Assembly: GCF_020532825.1 (NCBI RefSeq)
Contig: NZ_MQTS01000093.1
Coordinates: 13,814 to 63,617, forward strand
Length of the DNA: 49,804 nucleotides
Direction: 5' to 3'
From: Arthrobacter sp. SO3
GTDB lineage: Bacteria > Actinomycetota > Actinomycetes > Actinomycetales > Micrococcaceae
Shown: positions 45,023-49,804 of the stretch, one piece after another
Layout: every line of letters starts with the position of its first letter
How positions within the stretch are numbered: position 1 is the first letter of the stretch
Translations under genes and position numbers: made by a program
The notes under the pieces: model-generated
Database searches by the model: none
What the model was told of the DNA's origin: nothing
The model's input: only the letters and a program-made list of their open reading frames with translations

Positions 45023-45166
45023 ATGCACCCGGAACCGCGTGGCGGATGCCCCATCGCTGCGGCGCTCGAGCTCCTCGGCGCCGCCGGCCCCGTTACATTT
45101 ATTGGGTCCCCGATCGCCGGGGGCATGGTCGCTGGACCCGGTATGACTTTCCTGCCCTGTTACTGA
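45023..45166 (+). pseudogene. HxlR-type regulator N-terminal remnant
   Basis: This 47-codon frame begins MHPEPRGGCPIAAALELLG, which resembles the opening helix of HxlR regulators (..CPI..ALE.LG.RW..LILR). It then loses the pattern and stops, so the helix-turn-helix is missing. It is divergent from the DHFR-like gene, a common placement for such regulators, and lies next to an IS110 element that may have disrupted it. Confidence 0.35.
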
Positions 45167-45188
45167 TGATCCGAATCTTCTATATCTG

Positions 45189-46274
45189 TCAAGCTGCCTT
45201 TGGGATCGTGCTGTCGTTGGCGTGGAGCGCGTTGAGGGTGCGGTAGAGGTGGCGGGCGAGGTATCGCTTGAGGCAACGGCGGATCTCGCGCGGGCTCTTG
45301 CCTTCTGCCTTCCGGCGCTCGGCATAGGCACGGGTTGCGGGGTCGTGGACCATTCTGACGATGGTGGCCATGTGCAGGGCGCTGTTGAGGCGCCTGTCGC
45401 CGCCCCGGTTGAGCCGATGCCGGACGGTGTTCCCAGACGATGCGGGGATGGGGTTCACGCCAGCGAGGGCGGCGAACGCGGCCTCGGAACGAACCCGGCC
45501 CAGATGCGACCACGCCGTGTAGACCGCGGCGGCGGTGACGGGACCGATCCCGGTTTCCTCCAACAGGGCCGCGGCGGGACTGGCCTCGAGGAGCTCCGTG
45601 GTGCGGCGCTGGTTGTCTTTGAGCTCGGCATCAAGGACGGTGATGCGCTTGGCGAGCCGGACCGCCTCTGCCCGGGCTGTCGCGGCGGCGAGGGCCTCCT
45701 CCCGGGCGCGCCAGCGGGAGGTATCGGTGATCTGGGCGTCTGTGAGAGGCTTGCGGGCGTCGACGCCGAGGTCGACGCTGCGGAGCAGGGCGGTGAGTGC
45801 GTTGACCTTCGCCGTGCGCTCGACCGTCATCTGCTCCCTCGCGGCCACAAGGACGCGCAGGGCGGCCCGCACGCCCTCGTCCTGACGCGGGATACGGAGT
45901 TCGGACTCCTCGAGCGGGAGGGCCGCCGCAGCAATCGCGCCCGCGTCCAGCGGGTCGGACTTCCCAGCCCCGCGCCGCGCAGGCGCGTAGGTCCTGACCC
46001 TAGGCGCTTCGACGACGCGATACCCGGCCCGTGCGACGGTGCCGGCGAGCAGCGCCCCGTAGCTGCCGGCACCTTCGATGACCCAGACGGTTCCGAGGTC
46101 GCCGCCGCTGCGGCGGGCTGCCCAGGTTATCGCGCGGGTCCTGCCCGTGTGGGTGTTGGGGAAGGCTTCGGTTCCCAGGTGCTCGCCATTGGCGGCGAGC
46201 ACGGCGTAGGTGTGGGTGCGGGCGTGGGTGTCGACACCGATGACGAACGGGTAGGAGTGTGCAACAGTGGTCAT
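45189..46274 (-). CDS. IS110 family transposase
   Basis: This 361-residue IS110-type recombinase has an N-terminal RuvC-like domain starting PFVIGVDTHARTHTYAVL. The acidic residues are Asp in VDTHA, Glu in VWVIEGAGSYG and the Asp pair in KSDPLDAGAI (DEDD-type). The C-terminal Tnp20 domain contains LEETGIGPVTAAAVYTAW, AALAGVNPIPASSG and the catalytic-Ser region around the RLNRGGDRRLNSALH stretch. The start at 46274 follows AAGGAAGGAA by eight bases. It points away from the second IS110 gene. Confidence 0.93.
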   Translation of the reverse strand: MTTVAHSYPFVIGVDTHARTHTYAVLAANGEHLGTEAFPNTHTGRTRAITWAARRSGGDLGTVWVIEGAGSYGALLAGTVARAGYRVVEAPRVRTYAPARRGAGKSDPLDAGAIAAAALPLEESELRIPRQDEGVRAALRVLVAAREQMTVERTAKVNALTALLRSVDLGVDARKPLTDAQITDTSRWRAREEALAAATARAEAVRLAKRITVLDAELKDNQRRTTELLEASPAAALLEETGIGPVTAAAVYTAWSHLGRVRSEAAFAALAGVNPIPASSGNTVRHRLNRGGDRRLNSALHMATIVRMVHDPATRAYAERRKAEGKSPREIRRCLKRYLARHLYRTLNALHANDSTIPKAA

Positions 46275-46721
46275 CGCTGGGGGTTCCTTCCTTACGAATG
46301 GGCAGATACTTCTAGCCGCGGCGCGGCCTGCGTCGGCCCGGGTGAAGGTCACTCCGAGGCATTCCTGTGATGGGCCACAGCCCCAAGGGGGCTGGGCAGT
46401 CTTCTAATCAAGCCATCGGCGTGGGCCGGGCAGGCACCGGCCGCCATCCCCTGACTGGACAATTCGGATCCAAGGCCCACGAAGGGGCCGAGGGGGTGTT
46501 GAGTCACAGCCAAGGAGGGGCGGCCAGTACCAACCCTGCCAGCCGGTCCCGGACCAGCCACATCAAGACTCACAGGGGGGGTGTTGTCGCCGGGTTCGGA
46601 GGCACTTGTTGACCGCTGATAGGGACAAGGCCGGACCAGCGGGTCCAGGTCTCTTCGTAACGTGGGTGCCGGCAGCGGGTGTCGTGACTGCGGCCATTTA
46701 GTGGTGCAAAGGAGCGCCAGC
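46275..46721. other. Non-coding interval between divergent IS110 transposases, possible bridge-RNA region
   Basis: IS110-group elements carry a structured bridge RNA in the non-coding end upstream of the transposase. This interval lies upstream of both transposases. It contains local stems such as GGCCGG/CCGGCC at 46424-46442, GGCCC/GGGCC at 46474-46489, and GGACC-GGTCC near 46632-46647, upstream of the plus-strand copy. I cannot identify donor or target loops by eye, so this is only a candidate region. Confidence 0.3.
46609..46627 (+). repeat. Left copy of TTGACC-n4-ATAGGGACA
   Basis: TTGACC, four bases, then ATAGGGACA. The right copy is at 47918-47938 (TTGACC-n6-ATAGGGACA). The pair brackets the second IS110 transposase. 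It may mark element ends or transposase/RNA-recognised sites. Confidence 0.45.
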
Positions 46722-47921
46722 ATGGATCAGGGATTCGACGTTTACTGCGGACTCGATGTCGGCAAAAGCGAACACCACGCCACCGCGCTCAGCCGCGCCG
46801 GCGAACGCCTTTTTGATAAGCCTTTACCGCAGGACGAAGCCCGGCTGCGGGAGCTTTTCACGACGCTGCAGCAGCACGGGAACGTGCTGATGGTCGTGGA
46901 CCAGCCCAACACCATCGGCGCGCTGCCCGTGGCAGTGGCCCGGGATTGCGGCTGCGAAGTCGCCTACCTGCCCGGGCTGGCCATGCGCAAAGCAGCAAAC
47001 CTGTATCCCGGTAATTCGAAAACGGGCGCCCGGGACGCGTTCATCATCGCAGAGACAGCCCGGGCGATGCCGCACACGCTGCGGGCCGTGGACCGGGACA
47101 GCGAGGTCCTCTCCGCACTGAAGGTTCTCTCCGGGTTCGACGCCGACCTGACCCACGAATGCACCCGTGCGATCAACCGGCTGCGGTCCCTGCTGCTGCA
47201 GATCTTCCCGGCCCTGGAGCGCGCCTTTCCCGGCACGGTCCTGACCCGTCCACTGGTCCTGGAGCTGCTGATCAAATACGCCGGCCCCACGGGCCTGCGC
47301 GCTGCAGGCCGGTCCAACGTGCTGCGCTGGGCCCGCAACCACAACCGGAAGGACCCGGCCAATATCGTGGATGCAATCTTCACCGCCTTCGGAGAGCAGA
47401 CCGTCACCGTCGCCGGAACGGACGCTGTCGAACTCGTCATCCCGCGCGTCGCTGCCCAGATCAAGGAACTCAAACACCAGCGCACGATCGTCGCCGACGA
47501 AGTCGAAAAACTCCTCGATGACTTCCCTCTTTCCACGGTCTTGATGTCCATGCCGGGAGTAGGCATCAAGACCGCAGCGACGATACTCCTGACCATCGGC
47601 GACGCGAGCAGCTTCAAAACCTCCGGCCATCTCGCCGCCTACGCCGGCATCGCACCCGTCACCCGCCGCTCCGGGACCTCCATCCGCGGCGAATTCCCCG
47701 CCCGCTCCGGCAACAAACAACTCAAGAACGCGCTCTTCAGGTCCGCCTGGATCGCCTCGTGCCATGACCCGCTCTCCAAGGCCTACTACGAGCGGAAACG
47801 CGAACAAGGCAAGAAACACAACGCCGCCGTCATCTGCCTCGCCCGACGCCGATGCGACGTCATCTTCGCCATGCTCAAAAACGGAACCCTCTACCAGGAA
47901 AAAACTCCCCAAGCCGCTTGA
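46722..47921 (+). CDS. IS110 family transposase, second type
   Basis: This 399-residue IS110-type recombinase is clearly different from its neighbour. The N-terminal domain begins VYCGLDVGKSEHHATAL. The acidic residues are Asp in GLDVGK, Asp in VVDQPNTIGAL and KTGARDAFIIAETAR. The C-terminal domain has MSMPGVGIKTAATILLTIGD, LAAYAGIAPVTRRSG and RSGNKQLKNALFRSAW with the catalytic-Ser region. AAAGGAG lies eight bases before the ATG. The stop codon lies within the right repeat TTGACC. Confidence 0.94.
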   Translation: MDQGFDVYCGLDVGKSEHHATALSRAGERLFDKPLPQDEARLRELFTTLQQHGNVLMVVDQPNTIGALPVAVARDCGCEVAYLPGLAMRKAANLYPGNSKTGARDAFIIAETARAMPHTLRAVDRDSEVLSALKVLSGFDADLTHECTRAINRLRSLLLQIFPALERAFPGTVLTRPLVLELLIKYAGPTGLRAAGRSNVLRWARNHNRKDPANIVDAIFTAFGEQTVTVAGTDAVELVIPRVAAQIKELKHQRTIVADEVEKLLDDFPLSTVLMSMPGVGIKTAATILLTIGDASSFKTSGHLAAYAGIAPVTRRSGTSIRGEFPARSGNKQLKNALFRSAWIASCHDPLSKAYYERKREQGKKHNAAVICLARRRCDVIFAMLKNGTLYQEKTPQAA

Positions 47922-47938
47922 CCAAAAGCATAGGGACA
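47918..47938 (+). repeat. Right copy of TTGACC-n6-ATAGGGACA
   Basis: This is the downstream partner of the repeat at 46609-46627, overlapping the stop codon of the second IS110 transposase. Fifteen bases are identical in two blocks; only the spacer differs. Confidence 0.45.
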
Positions 47939-47982
47939 CCCCCCTGACACTCACCGCCATGGGCGGCCTTCAGCCCGTGGAC

Positions 47983-48735
47983 TCATTCGGCGGTGCCCGT
48001 CTTCGCGGCGTATGCGGTGGCTTGGGCCCGCACCTGGCGAATGTAGGGATCGGACTGGTTGTAGGAGTAGATGGCGTCGGTCCATCCTTGGGCGGTTGTG
48101 AGGTCACGGCCGCGGGCGCACAGATAGGTCGCCGCGCTGAGGGCGGCGTCGTCGATATTGAACGGGTCCGCCGTTCCGTCGCCGTTCCCGTCCTGGCCTA
48201 CAAGCTGCCAGGTGGAGGGGATGAACTGCATGGGTCCGACGGCGTGGTCCCAGCGGGCGTCGCCGTCCAGGGCACCTGCGTCCGTGTCGGCGATGGCGGC
48301 GAATCCGGCGCCGTTGAGGCTCGGGCCCAGAATGGGGCCGCTCGCCTGCCCTGCGGTGTCGAGGCTGCCGCCGCCGTAAGTTCCGTGCGCGGATTCGACG
48401 GAGCCGACGGCTGCCACGGTGTTCCAGCCGATCCCGCACGTCGGAGCGGAAACGTTGGCAGTGGCTGCAGCTGCAACGTAGGCCCGGAGCGCGCGGGCAG
48501 GGATCCCGGTCTGCGCGGCAGCCCGGATGAGCCACTGGGCATCCGGACTCGGGGTCACGTCAACGGCGGTGCTGATGCCGGTGGAGAACATGTCAAGTTT
48601 CACCCCCGCTCGCAGGGGTGCGGAGAGGGCCCCGCGGACGTCTGCGCCGGACTGCCGGGTTGCCCAGAACGAGAACGCGGTGATGAGACAAACCGCGAAC
48701 AGGCTGACAGCCATACGGCGTTTTAGACGGAGCAC
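47983..48735 (-). CDS. Lytic transglycosylase-like protein with N-terminal membrane anchor
   Basis: This 250-residue protein has a basic start and one hydrophobic signal/anchor segment (AVSLFAVCLITAFSFWA). A goose-lysozyme/MltB-like transglycosylase domain follows. The catalytic Glu114 lies in VGSVESAHGTYGGG. The HAVGPMQFIPSTWQ block and the GDGTADPFNIDDAALSAATYL block are typical of actinobacterial enzymes that cleave peptidoglycan glycan strands. It is expected outside the membrane. The start is GTG at 48735 or ATG at 48714; neither has a strong ribosome site. Confidence 0.86.
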   Translation of the reverse strand: MLRLKRRMAVSLFAVCLITAFSFWATRQSGADVRGALSAPLRAGVKLDMFSTGISTAVDVTPSPDAQWLIRAAAQTGIPARALRAYVAAAATANVSAPTCGIGWNTVAAVGSVESAHGTYGGGSLDTAGQASGPILGPSLNGAGFAAIADTDAGALDGDARWDHAVGPMQFIPSTWQLVGQDGNGDGTADPFNIDDAALSAATYLCARGRDLTTAQGWTDAIYSYNQSDPYIRQVRAQATAYAAKTGTAE

Positions 48736-48989
48736 GGACTAATCAAACCATCCAAGCTCCGTGACCGGTTGACGAAACGCCTCTCAGCGGACCAAGAAGG
48801 CCGTCGGGTCGGTCGCGGGTGCCTTGGCCGGTCACTGGGACCTGACACCGAACGCTCCATAAGCACCACGGCATCCCACCGTTCCGTCATGTCATCCTCG
48901 ACCACGAAGGCAATGCGCGGATGCGGAGGCATCCCCGCATCAACCTTCTGGATGATCCTGAGAAATCGCTGCACCCGTAGTCTCGAGAC

Positions 48990-49385
48990 ATGCTCTTGCC
49001 TGCGATCATCCTCATCACCTCAGCTCTGGTCTTTTACTCGATCGGCGTATGGTCGGAGCATCTCCAACGCGTTCTGAAGTGGTGGCATGCGGGATTCTTT
49101 GCACTCGGCCTGATCTGCGACGCCAGCGGAACGTACCTGATGACTCAACTCGCGGCATCAGGCGAAGTTCGGCCCGGTGGAATCGGTGCGGGCCTCAACG
49201 CCGTGATGGCCGTCACCGGGGCGGCAGCATTGCTGCTCATGGTGATCCACCTAGGCTGGGCCGTCATCGTGTTGCTGCGAAATCGCGATGTCGAGAAGAA
49301 ACGCTTCCACAAGTTTTCACTTCTCGTCTGGGCCATCTGGCTCGTCCCCTATTTCACCGGAGCCATAGGCACCAACCTGGCCTGA
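48990..49385 (+). CDS. HsmA/TIGR03987-like four-helix membrane protein
   Basis: This 131-residue protein has four membrane helices: LLPAIILITSALVFYSIGVW, WWHAGFFALGLICDASGTY, AVMAVTGAAALLLMVIHLGWAV and FSLLVWAIWLVPYFTGAI. The WWHAGFFALGLICDASGT and HKFSLLVWAIWLVPYFTG blocks match a small conserved membrane family (HsmA/TIGR03987). Its function is unknown. The ribosome site is weak. Confidence 0.85.
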   Translation: MLLPAIILITSALVFYSIGVWSEHLQRVLKWWHAGFFALGLICDASGTYLMTQLAASGEVRPGGIGAGLNAVMAVTGAAALLLMVIHLGWAVIVLLRNRDVEKKRFHKFSLLVWAIWLVPYFTGAIGTNLA

Positions 49386-49492
49386 GTGTGGTCGCCGTTG
49401 TCACGCCATCGCATCGTACGAAGCTCAGCCGCACCATGGGGCAAGCAACCTGCGAGCCCGGAATTTTTCAAGCTGAACGGTATCAAGGGGAG

Positions 49493-49597
49493 TTACGCGG
49501 CTGACTGTTCGGTGATTTCCTTGGGTGGATTGATTCACGCGGGTCCGGGGAGTGCGAGGATTTTGGGGTCGGTGATAGTGGTGAAGCGTTCGGGGTG
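49493..49597 (-). pseudogene. Transposase C-terminal tail with nonsense codon
   Basis: On the minus strand HPERFTTITDPKILALPGPA is followed by a stop, and then INPPKEITEQSAA ends at a second stop. This is the typical C-terminal tail of actinobacterial IS3/IS481-like transposases (HPERF...PALPGPAWINPP). The first stop (TGA) stands where TGG for the conserved Trp is expected. The catalytic domain is not present in this stretch. Confidence 0.42.
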
Positions 49598-49804
49598 TTT
49601 CGCCTGGGTAGTCCACCTGCCAGCGCCCGGCCATGCAGTTAGCGACCTTCCCCGCCATGAACAGATAACCAGCGACAACGCTACCCAAACACAAAAGGAG
49701 GCACGACCCACCAACAAGAATGGGCTGAGCTGCTGCGGAGATTTCGGACAGCGGATTGAATGGATTCTTCTACGCTGCCAAGGCTGGCTGTTGATAACCA
49801 TAGT

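Noticed and set aside
45222..46370. Plus-strand open frame opposite the first IS110 transposase
   Set aside because: The transposase frame has full IS110 motifs; the opposite one has none.
46824..47960. Minus-strand open frame opposite the second IS110 transposase
   Set aside because: Antisense shadow of a motif-complete transposase.
1..49804. CRISPR arrays, rRNA and tRNA genes
   Set aside because: No regularly spaced repeat array, rRNA segment or tRNA cloverleaf was seen on either strand.

Overview
The window is high-GC DNA with dense two-strand gene packing, frequent ATGA/GTGA overlaps and GTG starts. It looks like a chromosomal segment of a soil actinobacterium. Protein flavour (GlcB-GlcG pair, stand-alone LigD polymerase domain, DUF427, KdpFABC-KdpDE, CYP102-type P450, mycothiol-type DinB-like protein) suggests Arthrobacter/Pseudarthrobacter or a close Micrococcaceae relative. 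The genus is inferred, not proven.

Layout. 0-2.6 kb: malate synthase G and a GlcG/HbpS-like protein. 2.7-11.2 kb: scattered single genes (LigD polymerase domain, PEP-mutase-like enzyme, a frameshifted alpha/beta hydrolase, SRPBCC, DUF427, small membrane proteins, a cation/proton antiporter). 11.7-15.6 kb: a dehydrogenase and two quinone-oxidoreductase-like enzymes, mixed with decayed gene pieces (ilvD and a KdpE-like regulator). 15.9-22.0 kb: a fluoride-response locus on the minus strand. One fluoride riboswitch precedes phosphoglycerate mutase, enolase, a universal stress protein, two FluC/CrcB fluoride channel subunits and an MFS transporter. A second riboswitch about 1 kb upstream precedes an unrecognised Cys/His-rich protein. 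22.4-34.0 kb: a potassium locus on the plus strand. It holds a small hypothetical gene, a large APC-family permease, an unannotated 39-residue membrane peptide, kdpF-A-B-C-D-E, and a deleted TMEM175-type potassium channel gene. 34.1-44.9 kb: accessory metabolism (LigB-type dioxygenase, self-sufficient P450, aldo/keto reductase, DHA2 efflux pump, RibD/DHFR-like protein) with further decayed genes, including a LysR/EamA pair that lost its shared promoter. 45.0-49.8 kb: two divergent IS110 transposases, a lytic transglycosylase, an HsmA-like membrane protein and a transposase tail.

The most notable system is the fluoride locus. Fluoride is a classical inhibitor of enolase, and here a second-copy-like enolase and phosphoglycerate mutase sit behind a fluoride sensor together with the exporters. 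The unknown protein behind the second riboswitch is a candidate new fluoride-response component. The potassium locus adds phased direct repeats, a probable KdpE operator, ahead of the new small ORF.

All assignments were made by reading the sequence and comparing it with family motifs from memory. No database search was run.
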